NCBI GenBank assembly: GCA_016794625.1
Contig: JAEUGY010000105.1
Coordinates: forward strand, 1-44,111
Direction of reading: 5' to 3'
DNA length: 44,111 bases
Source of the DNA: Opitutaceae bacterium
GTDB taxonomy: Bacteria > Verrucomicrobiota > Verrucomicrobiia > Opitutales > Opitutaceae
Positions 8,640 through 16,026 of the stretch are shown piece by piece. The notes below the pieces were generated by a model that was not told where the DNA came from, made no database searches, and was given only the letters and a program-made list of their open reading frames with translations. The position numbers and the translations under genes were made by a program. Within the stretch, counting starts at the first letter, position 1. The number at the start of each line of letters is the position of its first letter.

Positions 8640-8671
8640 GCGGGGTGCCACCACGAGAGGTGACACCCCGC
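8640..8671. other. Stem-loop immediately 3' of the RAYT gene
   Basis: GCGGGGTGCCACC (8640-8652) faces GGTGACACCCCGC (8659-8671): twelve of thirteen pairs match, with a 6-nt ACGAGA loop. It begins 10 nt after the transposase stop codon. It could be a terminator (a TTTT stretch follows at 8679-8682), but its perfection also fits a DNA hairpin recognised by the Y1 transposase. Confidence 0.6.
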
Positions 8672-8834
8672 GCTTCGCTTTTCGTCGGTCGATCGAAAGC
8701 CTCCTCACGTCATGCCGAAACCCGGAAGATTCGGGAGATCGCTCGTTCAGAGGCGGTGCAATTCGGCTCAAACGGTCATGGACTGCCGTTAAGCGTACCC
8801 TTTTGGGCACGTTCTCACCTGCTATCTTCAAAAA

Positions 8835-8875
8835 TTTGCCTGTCCCTACCGCTGATGCGAGTTTGCCTGTCCCTT
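8835..8875 (+). repeat. Right pair of RAYT-associated repeats
   Basis: Two copies of TTTGCCTGTCCCT, at 8835-8847 and 8862-8874, starting 27 bp apart. They are inverted relative to the pair on the left of the transposase gene and of the same orientation as the four copies at 18021-18174. Confidence 0.8.
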
Positions 8876-8920
8876 ATTTTGGCTGGTGGGATTTTCTGAC
8901 GGGCGTGGTCGGTCGCCTCG

Positions 8921-11900
8921 CTATTGGACGATCAAGACGGTTTGCATGATGCGCCAGTGCCCCGGAAAGGTGCAGATGATGGGATAGCGGCCAGGCGCGG
9001 TTGGTGCTGTGAATACGAGTTCGAAACTCTCTCCCGGGTTGACGAGCGGCGTGGAGGCAAGGACATCCGGGCTGTCCGGCACGTAGTGTCGCGCCAGCGC
9101 CTTCGGGTCGGTCAGCATGGCATCCGCAAGCGCGCCGACCGTCTCGATTCGTCCGGGACGGAGTATGAGCGCATTGTGCTGCATGTGGTCCGTATTCCGG
9201 AAGATCAACTTGATCTTCTCACCAGGCCGGGCCGTGAGCTCGGTTCGATCGTACTTCATCACATCGGGAATGACGCCAAGCTGGACAATGGTCGCGTCGC
9301 TGTCGGGGTCCGCCGCCGCAGAGCGCGTCGTGGTCTGGGCCAGAACGTGGACAAGGGTCGCAGTCAGCGGATCACGCACGCGATCGTCAGCGGGTCCCAT
9401 GTCGTTCAGTACCAAATCATCGAACCAGGCCGTGCCACTGGCGAGTCCGCCTCCCCCGAGCACGCAGGCCACGGTAATCTCCTCACGCGCGCCCGAGTCG
9501 AAGGAAATCCGTCCGCTGGCCCAGTTGGTGGTGCCTTTGGACGCGATGGTCAGGGTTCGCTTGGGCTGATTGATCTCGGGAACCTGGATAAACGCTCCCA
9601 GCGCATTGCCTTGGGTTTCGACCTCCTCGGTCTTGATCCATCCGCCCACCTCGTAGCGCGTGTTGCGCTTTACCTTGAAGACGCGCGATACGCTTGCGTC
9701 CACACCACCGGCGCCGGCTTTCAACTTCAAGCTTCGGTAGCTGGTACGGCCGGTCTCGGTCACCGTCACTTCGATACCGCCTCCTTGCGCCGCGACGCTC
9801 CAGTCCGTCGCCGCCCCGACCGGACTGCGCTCAAACGTTTCGACCGGCGGGATGGCCTGAGGGGAAACTCGCCGGGCCATGGCTTCCTGCATGGACGCGT
9901 TGGCTCGTTCGATCCGATCTGGCTTCGCGGCGGCCAGGAATCCGCGATGATGACGCATGGCGGCGAGCGTCGCCGCCTCCGCGGTCCATCGGTCCAAACT
10001 CAACCCATCGCGATCCAGGTGCGCGTAAAGGGCTTTGCCGATGTCGGCGTTGACCGGCACTTCCGCCGCGGCCAGTAGAGCCGCCAGCCTGACCTGAGGA
10101 TCGGGATCGACGAGCAGGCCGGCCTTGATCACGGCCGCGCCGGTCGCAGGTGTGCGTGGAAGCACGGTGAGCGCGCCTCGGCGCACCGCTGCGGACGGGT
10201 GCCGCAGGGCTGCCGTGGCCGCAGCAAGCGCTTCCGGCACTGCATCCACCGCGTTGAGTCCCTGCAGCGTCCAAAGCGCATGCAACGCCCCCGCATTGAG
10301 TCCCAGCTCGTCGACACTCAAATCCTTCGTCAAAGCCACGAGTTCCGGCACCATGTCCTTGCGACCACGCTCAACAATCAGGCGCTGCGCATGGCGGCGC
10401 CACAGCAGGTTTTCATGGCCCAGAGCCGTTACCCATTGGGACGGGCCTTTGCCCGCCAGCGTAAAGGGAGCCGCGGGCTTGGTCGTCGCGTCCCCTTTCC
10501 AGACGATACGGTACACCCGTCCATAACGCTGGTCGCGGAGGCTGTTCTCATACGCATTGCCCGGGCCGCGACCAAATCCCTTGGGTGTTGGATTGTGCTG
10601 TACGATGTAGTTGTACCAGTCGATGACCCACACCGCGCCGTCGGGCCCCACTTCCGCCATGATCGGCGCGAACCACTCGTCATCGCTGACCACAAGATTG
10701 TCGGGGTTCTTTGCCCGGAAATCTCCTTCGGCGGAATCAACCTGGACATTGCCCACGAGGTGGCCCGTGGGTTCGGTCACGAATGCCACACGATTCCAAT
10801 ATGATTTTGGATACGAGCGGGCGGTATAAAACGCGTGCCCCGCGGCAGCGGTATAGCCCCAATGGACGTCGACTTGGCGGACGCGGCTGGTGAGGGCCAG
10901 AAAACGCGAGGTCTCGGCGATGCTGCCGAGGGTTTTTGCCTCCAGACCGCTGTTGGTGTACGAACGCTGGGGAATGGGCAGATAGACACTGGGGTTATTG
11001 TTGGCGGTGGACGCGAACGCGATGCCGTCCTCGCGGAAACCCAAGCCCCAGGTGTTGTTGTTGGTACCGCGGAGGAACTCGAGCTTGGAGCCGTCCGGGC
11101 GAAACCGGAAAAAGCCCTGGCGAAACGCATGCGCTTCCCCACCGACACTGCCATTGAACGCCGCATAACCCACCACGCCCCAGATCCAGTTGTCTGGTCC
11201 GTACACCAGATTGCTCGGCCCGGCGTGCGTGTCGCTGCGTCCCCAGCCGGTGAAGAGGATTTCACGCAGGTCCGCGCGATCATCGCCGTCCGTGTCCTTC
11301 AGGAACAGCGTATGGGGTGCCTGCAGCAGCACGACACCTCCGTGTGAAAAGGTGAAGCCGGTGGGGATGTTCAGGCCATCGGCGAACACGGTGAACCGGT
11401 CCATGCGGCCATCTCCGTCGGTATCGTCACAGATGGTCAGGCGGTCGCGCCCCGGTTGTCCTGGTTCGAGGAGTTGGTTGGGGTAGTCGAGGGTCTCGGC
11501 CAGCCAGAGGCGACCTCGCTCGTCCCAAGCCATCGCGATGGGCTTGCGGATGTCGGGTTCGCTCGCAACCAGCTGCACTTCAAATCCGGCCGGCACCACC
11601 ATGCGCTTCATCGAGTCGGCGGGGCTGAGGGGTTTTTGCATCTGTGCCCAAACGCCATCGCCCTGACTGCGCTGGCCGGGCGCGTAGTAAGGGATGCCAC
11701 TTTGGTCGAAGCGTTCGAGCCGGGGTACGACCGGGCGTTGAGCGAGCGCCTCCGGGACGGACTGGCCGGCGGCGTAGCGCAGGCCTCGTTCGACGAGATC
11801 GTGGAAACCCGGATTCGACCACGTGCGGTCGTCATGGCCCCAGGCGGTGTAGAAGATGCGTCCTTTGCCCTCTGTGCGAACCCAGGTCCACGGTTCGTCC

Positions 11901-12436
11901 TCCCGCTGTTCCAGCACGGTGCGGCCTTCTGGATTGTGCCGGTGGTGCACGTAGGTTTCGTCCCAACTCTCGAATCCCGTGAATCCCTTGGTTACGGGAT
12001 GCTCAGGCTGGAGCAGGCGGGTGCGGAACGTACCGGTTCCGTGGCTCTTGAATTGCGCACCCACGAGCGCGATGTAGGCGTCGGAATTGCGAAAACAATA
12101 GGAGGCGCAATGCAAAGCGGCCAATCCTCCTCCCTGCCGAACATAGCCGAGCACGGCTTTCTCTTGCTCGGGCGAGATCTGGTCGATGTTGGCGTAAATC
12201 AGCAGCGCATCGTACCGGCGCAGGTTCTCTTCGGTGAGCGCCGCCAAGTCCTCCGTGTACACCACTTGCACGCCTCGGTCCATCAGCACTGGTCCCAGCT
12301 GCCGGAGGCGGGCGGCCGGTTGGTGATGACCATTGTCTCCCAAAAAAAGCACCTTCAAGGCAGGTGCAGCCAGACCGGATTGGCTGGCGACAACGATGGC
12401 GAGAGCGAGGAACAGGAGACGGGCGAGGGGAGCCAT
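8921..12436 (-). CDS. ThuA + PVC-type membrane-bound dehydrogenase + HEAT repeats + azurin-like cupredoxin fusion
   Basis: A 1171-aa exported protein. After a signal peptide (MAPLARLLFLALAIVVASQSGLAA) comes a ThuA-like, glutamine-amidotransferase-fold domain (about 24-240; ALHCASYCF, HPVTKGF). Next is the six-bladed dehydrogenase domain known in Planctomycetes and Verrucomicrobia as putative membrane-bound dehydrogenase (about 280-640; DTDGDGRMDRFTVFADGLNIPTG, SNLVYGPDNWIWGVVGY, WVIDWYNYIVQHNPTP). HEAT-like repeats fill about 660-830. A jelly-roll carbohydrate-binding-like module (about 865-1010) precedes a C-terminal cupredoxin (about 1055-1171). The last has MQHNALIL and CTFPGHWRIM, an almost exact azurin copper loop (His, Cys, His, Met). 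No CxxCH heme motif is present, unlike many family members; copper probably takes the electron-carrier place. The ATG at 12436 is preferred over upstream in-frame ATGs because it starts the signal peptide. Substrate unknown, probably a sugar. Confidence 0.88.
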   Translation of the reverse strand: MAPLARLLFLALAIVVASQSGLAAPALKVLFLGDNGHHQPAARLRQLGPVLMDRGVQVVYTEDLAALTEENLRRYDALLIYANIDQISPEQEKAVLGYVRQGGGLAALHCASYCFRNSDAYIALVGAQFKSHGTGTFRTRLLQPEHPVTKGFTGFESWDETYVHHRHNPEGRTVLEQREDEPWTWVRTEGKGRIFYTAWGHDDRTWSNPGFHDLVERGLRYAAGQSVPEALAQRPVVPRLERFDQSGIPYYAPGQRSQGDGVWAQMQKPLSPADSMKRMVVPAGFEVQLVASEPDIRKPIAMAWDERGRLWLAETLDYPNQLLEPGQPGRDRLTICDDTDGDGRMDRFTVFADGLNIPTGFTFSHGGVVLLQAPHTLFLKDTDGDDRADLREILFTGWGRSDTHAGPSNLVYGPDNWIWGVVGYAAFNGSVGGEAHAFRQGFFRFRPDGSKLEFLRGTNNNTWGLGFREDGIAFASTANNNPSVYLPIPQRSYTNSGLEAKTLGSIAETSRFLALTSRVRQVDVHWGYTAAAGHAFYTARSYPKSYWNRVAFVTEPTGHLVGNVQVDSAEGDFRAKNPDNLVVSDDEWFAPIMAEVGPDGAVWVIDWYNYIVQHNPTPKGFGRGPGNAYENSLRDQRYGRVYRIVWKGDATTKPAAPFTLAGKGPSQWVTALGHENLLWRRHAQRLIVERGRKDMVPELVALTKDLSVDELGLNAGALHALWTLQGLNAVDAVPEALAAATAALRHPSAAVRRGALTVLPRTPATGAAVIKAGLLVDPDPQVRLAALLAAAEVPVNADIGKALYAHLDRDGLSLDRWTAEAATLAAMRHHRGFLAAAKPDRIERANASMQEAMARRVSPQAIPPVETFERSPVGAATDWSVAAQGGGIEVTVTETGRTSYRSLKLKAGAGGVDASVSRVFKVKRNTRYEVGGWIKTEEVETQGNALGAFIQVPEINQPKRTLTIASKGTTNWASGRISFDSGAREEITVACVLGGGGLASGTAWFDDLVLNDMGPADDRVRDPLTATLVHVLAQTTTRSAAADPDSDATIVQLGVIPDVMKYDRTELTARPGEKIKLIFRNTDHMQHNALILRPGRIETVGALADAMLTDPKALARHYVPDSPDVLASTPLVNPGESFELVFTAPTAPGRYPIICTFPGHWRIMQTVLIVQ

Positions 12437-12621
12437 GAAGCAAAAGCAAGGGAGGGTAGAATCTATCGGTCCGGGCACGATGGGTCCCGGAAAGGGTCGG
12501 CGCCGTGGAGGGCGCGGCAGACCGCTCCCACCACAACGTTCCGGAGCTGCCGCGACGAGCAGAAAGAGCTCGATCCTGCTGCAGCCGCCGGTTTCAGGTC
12601 TTGAGGATTGCCCGGAGCCCG

Positions 12622-12638
12622 CCACCCGGACCGGGTGG
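12622..12638 (-). terminator. Terminator-like hairpin after the CBS-domain gene
   Basis: CCACCC (12622-12627) pairs with GGGTGG (12633-12638) around GGACC. Two further inner pairs are possible. It lies 26 nt past the CBS gene stop on the reverse strand. There is no T-tract, so the call rests on position and stem strength. Confidence 0.4.
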
Positions 12639-12663
12639 GGCCTTGACGCCACTCGCGACCGCC

Positions 12664-13107
12664 TCAGGACGGGAAACCGCCCGTGATGTAGTTCTTGAGG
12701 TGCTCCGCCTCACTCCGATGCGTATCCGCCATCCAGCGGGTCACGTCGCCGATCGAGATCACCCCCACAAGGCGGTTTTCCGTGATCACGGGCAGGTGGC
12801 GGCACCGCTTTTCGGTGAAGAGATTCATCGTCTCCTCCACCGTTGCTTCTGGGTTGATGGTGACGAGCGACGTGCTCATCACCTCGCTCACCCGCGTGCG
12901 GGTAGGATCGAGGCCGCCGCCCACGATGCGACGGAGGACGTCTCGTTCGGTGAAGATACCGACCAGACGGCCTTCATCGGTGACGACGATGGCACCAACG
13001 CGGTGGCGATTCATTTCAGCCACGGCTTCAAACACAGTCAGTCGAGGCGATACCGTGTACACGGCAGAGCCCTTGCGCTCCAACAAGGCAGCAATCGGGG
13101 TATTCAT
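12664..13107 (-). CDS. CBS-domain pair protein
   Basis: A 147-aa cytoplasmic protein made almost wholly of two CBS domains, which together bind adenosyl nucleotides in a Bateman module. The first (about 10-70) contains VSPRLTVFEAVAEMNRHRVGAIVVTDEGRLVGIFTERDVLRRI. The second (about 78-135) contains MSTSLVTINPEATVEETMNLFTEKRCRHLPVITENRLVGVISIGDV with the usual GDV/RW end. The short C-terminal tail (HRSEAEHLKNYITGGFPS) is typical of stand-alone two-CBS proteins. The ATG at 13107 gives the standard length; the frame is open further upstream, but that part overlaps the terminator-like hairpin at 13142-13170 and has no family match. It is a small regulator of unknown partner. Confidence 0.88.
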   Translation of the reverse strand: MNTPIAALLERKGSAVYTVSPRLTVFEAVAEMNRHRVGAIVVTDEGRLVGIFTERDVLRRIVGGGLDPTRTRVSEVMSTSLVTINPEATVEETMNLFTEKRCRHLPVITENRLVGVISIGDVTRWMADTHRSEAEHLKNYITGGFPS

Positions 13108-13141
13108 GGGTAACTTGGGGTACCCGCAACCCTGCGCCCGT

Positions 13142-13170
13142 CCGGTCTCTCGGGCAATCCGAAAGACCGG
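13142..13170 (-). terminator. Terminator-like hairpin after the Gfo/Idh/MocA gene
   Basis: CCGGTCT (13142-13148) pairs with AGACCGG (13164-13170) and TCGG (13150-13153) with CCGA (13159-13162), with one internal mismatch and a 5-nt GCAAT loop. It stands 17 nt past the oxidoreductase stop and 35 nt before the CBS gene start, so the two genes are probably separate transcription units. No T-run follows on the reverse strand. Confidence 0.5.
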
Positions 13171-13186
13171 TGCCAACCGTCCTTTT

Positions 13187-14557
13187 TCAGGATCCGGGAA
13201 ACTCCCAGCCCCGGCGGTAGGTGCGGCGCACGTGTTGGTTGGCCTCGGGCACGTTTTCGAACGCCAGTTTGGCGGCGTTCCATTGGAGCGTGGTGCGCGG
13301 AAAGCGCACGGCCACGCTGCCCAGCAGGACCGCTTCCGTAAGCGGGCCCGAGTAGTCAAACGACGCCGATGGCTTCGCTCCGGACATGCAGGCTTCCGCC
13401 CATTCCGTCCAGTGGTGCCAATCGGTCAATTTTGGCAGCACGTAATCCTGAAACGTTGCCGATGGATACAGCCGCGGCGTGTCAATGTGGGGAACGTGCA
13501 AGGCTCCCGCGGTACCGATGATGATGGAGCCCTGATCCAGCCCGTCGCGCGCTCGCGCGGGGCGGCGTGCATCGGGAGCCTTGGCGCCTTCGACCAGAGC
13601 GAGGACTTCCGCCGGGGGGCGTTGGTCGCCGTCATACCATGTCACCGGCACGGTCGCGCCTTCCGTGAACGGCGTGCCGGGGAAGACGTAGTGGATCTTC
13701 GCGTTGATGGACCAGTTCCAGGCGTCGGGCGCAGGGCCTTCGGACCGAAGCGAGAGCGGCGACGTCAATGCGAGCGCTTCGAAGACGGGGTCAAAAATGT
13801 GGCAGCCCATGTCCCCGAACGTTCCAGTTCCAAAATCGAGGCGCTTGCGCCAGTTTCCTGGGTGGTAGTAACCGTCCCCAATGAAGGGACGTTCCTGCGA
13901 TCCGCCGAGCCAGAGGTCCCAGTTGAAGCCGGTGGGAATGGCTGAGTTGCCCACGGGGGGAGGACCGGCATCACCCCACTTTTTGTTACTCCAGGTGTGA
14001 ACCTCGCGCACTTTGCCGATGACGCCGCTCTGCACGATGGCGACGGCCTGGCGGTACACTTTCTGCGAGTGAATCTGGATGCCCATCTGCGTGACCACGC
14101 CGTGCTTGCGAGCGGCCTCGGTGAGCACCCGGGTCTCGAAGACATCGTGTGCGAGCGGCTTCTGACAGTACACGTGTTTGCCGCGCTGCATGGCCGCGAG
14201 CGCGATCGGTGCATGCATGTGGTCGGGCGTGGAGACATTGACGGAATCGATCTGTCCCTTCTCGCGATCGAGCAGCTGACGCCAGTCTTGATAGACACGG
14301 ACATCGGGATGCCATGCTTTCACTTCGCCCAGTCGGTTTTCGTCGACCTCGGCTACGGCCACGAGTTTGACGAAGGGGTTGCTGCAGATGGACTGGATGT
14401 CGCCCCAGGCCATGCCGGAGGCGCCAAAACTTGCGTGGCGTAGCACCCGGCTCGGTGGCGCCGAGATGAGATTGCGAGTGAAGGTCGGAGCCACGAGGGC
14501 TCCTGCACCGAGGGTCTTGAGGAAGGAACGACGAGGAAACGTGCGGTGAGACGTCAT
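13187..14557 (-). CDS. Gfo/Idh/MocA family oxidoreductase with Tat signal
   Basis: A 456-aa NAD(P)-dependent sugar/inositol-type dehydrogenase exported by the Tat system. The leader carries the twin arginines R9-R10 in PRRSFLKTLGAGALVAP. The N-terminal Rossmann domain has LVAVAEVDENRL and NVSTPDHMHAPIALAAMQRGKHVYCQKPLAHDV, in which QKP replaces the usual EKP. The C-terminal domain includes VREVHTWSNKKWGD and GTGTFGDMGCHIFDPVFEAL with the conserved GD/H region. Periplasmic members are abundant in Verrucomicrobiota and Planctomycetes and are thought to modify sugars, often with NAD pre-bound, which fits Tat export of a folded protein. A 12-bp direct repeat duplicates the start region, GTGAGACGTCAT at 14546-14557 and 14574-14585. 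The upstream copy opens a different frame, so 14557 is the start. Substrate unknown. Confidence 0.9.
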   Translation of the reverse strand: MTSHRTFPRRSFLKTLGAGALVAPTFTRNLISAPPSRVLRHASFGASGMAWGDIQSICSNPFVKLVAVAEVDENRLGEVKAWHPDVRVYQDWRQLLDREKGQIDSVNVSTPDHMHAPIALAAMQRGKHVYCQKPLAHDVFETRVLTEAARKHGVVTQMGIQIHSQKVYRQAVAIVQSGVIGKVREVHTWSNKKWGDAGPPPVGNSAIPTGFNWDLWLGGSQERPFIGDGYYHPGNWRKRLDFGTGTFGDMGCHIFDPVFEALALTSPLSLRSEGPAPDAWNWSINAKIHYVFPGTPFTEGATVPVTWYDGDQRPPAEVLALVEGAKAPDARRPARARDGLDQGSIIIGTAGALHVPHIDTPRLYPSATFQDYVLPKLTDWHHWTEWAEACMSGAKPSASFDYSGPLTEAVLLGSVAVRFPRTTLQWNAAKLAFENVPEANQHVRRTYRRGWEFPGS

Positions 14558-14686
14558 AACGAGGGCAGAAAGCGTGAGACGTCATGCCGTCACGGAAGTC
14601 CTAGAGAGGCAAGCTTCCGGGCGGGGGCCCCTCATTTGAGACGGGCCGTGCACAACGGAGACCGCCCCGCCCACCTTCCCACGCGA

Positions 14687-15322
14687 TCAACGAGAAGGAA
14701 GATCGACAAATCTCGAGGCCAGCCAGCTGATCTCAGCCGGAAACACAGTGTGGGCCGAACCCGGAAAAATCTGACGCTCCACGTCCGCGCCTGCCGATTT
14801 GAGCGTTCGGATGCTGGCTTCGACGTGCTCCAGAGGAATGTGGGAGTCGCGTTCCGCGCAACCGACCAGAACCGGTGTGCCCTGCAGGTCGAAGGCCGGT
14901 CGGTCTTCTGTCAGCGTTCCAATCAACGCGCCACTCAACCCGGCAACGAACCCGTAACGGCGCGGGTGTCGGGCGGCGTACTCCAGGGCCAGGCAGGCGC
15001 CCTGAGAAAACCCGACCAGTCCGATGCGTTCGTCCGGCAAGCCGGCGGTCCGGATTTCCTCCACGAGGTGGTCGATCACTTCGAGAGCACTGGACAGCCA
15101 CGGCTCGTTTTGGGCGGTGGGTGCCAGAAACCGCTGTGGGTACCAGGTGTGGTGGGTGGCGTTGGGTGCGAGAAACGCGAGACCCGGTGCCTTGAAGACT
15201 GAGTTCAAACCGGCGATTTCGTCGGCCGAAGATCCGCGACCGTGCAGGAGCAGGATCGCGGCGCGGGCCCGTTCCGGCGGGACGCCCAAGCGCAGGGTGT
15301 TCGCAGGATTGTGGAGGTGCAT
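14687..15322 (-). CDS. mhqD: MhqD-like phospholipase/carboxylesterase (alpha/beta hydrolase)
   Basis: A 211-aa cytoplasmic alpha/beta hydrolase of the dienelactone hydrolase/carboxylesterase group. Seen: the oxyanion segment ILLLHGRGSSADEI (about 22-36), nucleophile elbow GFSQG (Ser at about 111), catalytic Asp in CAERDSHIP (about 164) and His in PGSAHTVF (about 193). It is the last gene of a reverse-strand cluster with a WrbA quinone reductase and a ring-cleaving dioxygenase, the same trio of activities as the Bacillus mhq operons that detoxify quinones and hydroquinones. In that context it would hydrolyse a ring-cleavage product or an aryl ester. Gap to the upstream wrbA is 12 nt, supporting one transcript. 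The symbol is by analogy of sequence type and neighbours. Confidence 0.82.
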   Translation of the reverse strand: MHLHNPANTLRLGVPPERARAAILLLHGRGSSADEIAGLNSVFKAPGLAFLAPNATHHTWYPQRFLAPTAQNEPWLSSALEVIDHLVEEIRTAGLPDERIGLVGFSQGACLALEYAARHPRRYGFVAGLSGALIGTLTEDRPAFDLQGTPVLVGCAERDSHIPLEHVEASIRTLKSAGADVERQIFPGSAHTVFPAEISWLASRFVDLPSR

Positions 15323-15334
15323 GGAGCGAAACCG

Positions 15335-15961
15335 TCAGGTTGAGCGAGCCGCCAGCTTTACCGCAATCTGTGCCGTGTGCCGACCTTGAAAGCGGGCGAT
15401 CGCGAGTTCGTTGGAACTGGGTAGCCGTTGTCCCTGCCCGCCTGTGATCGTGCTGGAACCGTAGGGGGAGCCGCCGGAGATCTCCGCCATCGTCATCTGT
15501 TCCTGCGCGGCGTAGGGTACCCCGACCACGACCATGCCCTGATGAAAGAGGAACGTCTGCATGCTGATGAGCGTGGTTTCCTGGCCGCCATGTTGGGTGG
15601 CGCTGGAAGTGAAAACGCCGCCTGCTTTTCCGACCAGGGCGCCGGTGGCCCACAGGGAGCCGGTTGCGTCGAAGAACGACTGCAGTTGGGCGGGAGCGCT
15701 CCCGTAGCGCGTTCCTGCTCCAAAGATGATTCCATCGGCCTCCGCCAACCGTTTGGGATCCGCCACGGGGATATGGGCAAACGCTTTCTTGGCCGCGAGC
15801 GCGCCCATTTTCTCCAGCACGGAGTCCGGCAGGGTCTCCTGAACCTGAAGGAGTTCGACCTCGACTCCGGGCACCTCACGGGCCCCGGCGGCAACCGCCT
15901 CGGCGAGGGTGTAGACGTGACCGTAGAGGCTATGGAAGATGACTTTGATTTTGGTTTTCAT
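15335..15961 (-). CDS. wrbA: NAD(P)H:quinone oxidoreductase, WrbA type
   Basis: A 208-aa flavodoxin-fold FMN protein that reduces quinones by two electrons to hydroquinones, avoiding semiquinones. The FMN-phosphate loop is HSLYGHVYTLAEAV (about residues 10-23). Further WrbA signatures are IIFGAGTRYGSAPAQLQSFFDATGSLW (about 78-104), FTSSATQHGGQE (about 117-128) and SGGSPYGSSTITGGQGQRLPSSNE. The start is chosen at the ATG at 15961 (MKTKIKVIF), where family homology begins. An in-frame ATG at 16027 overlaps the dioxygenase stop as TGATG and would add a 22-residue Ser/Pro-rich extension; translational coupling from it cannot be excluded. It lies in the middle of the mhq-like operon. Confidence 0.88.
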   Translation of the reverse strand: MKTKIKVIFHSLYGHVYTLAEAVAAGAREVPGVEVELLQVQETLPDSVLEKMGALAAKKAFAHIPVADPKRLAEADGIIFGAGTRYGSAPAQLQSFFDATGSLWATGALVGKAGGVFTSSATQHGGQETTLISMQTFLFHQGMVVVGVPYAAQEQMTMAEISGGSPYGSSTITGGQGQRLPSSNELAIARFQGRHTAQIAVKLAARST

Positions 15962-16026
15962 GGAAGGAAAGGAAATGACAGAGGATGCGGGAGAAGGTTG
16001 CGGCGAGCGTTGAGGAGAAGAGGTCA

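Larger units (their letters stand above)
7523..8875 (+). mobile_element. RAYT element: transposase gene bracketed by paired inverted GCCTGTCCC repeats
   Basis: The unit consists of the Y1 transposase gene (7628-8629), two repeat copies on its left in one orientation (7523-7538 and 7549-7564) and two on its right in the opposite orientation (8835-8847 and 8862-8875). The two copies on each side are spaced 26 or 27 bp apart, so the gene sits inside a large inverted arrangement. A near-perfect 13-bp stem-loop stands 10 nt after the stop codon. The left flank is clearly more AT-rich than the surrounding genome. RAYTs are known to be single-copy, HUH-nuclease relatives of IS200/IS605 transposases that act on short palindromic repeats. 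The exact ends are inferred. Confidence 0.65.

Noticed and set aside
8921..12436. Cytochrome c domain expected for a PVC-type dehydrogenase
   Set aside because: No CxxCH motif was found anywhere in the translation; the C-terminus is a cupredoxin instead.
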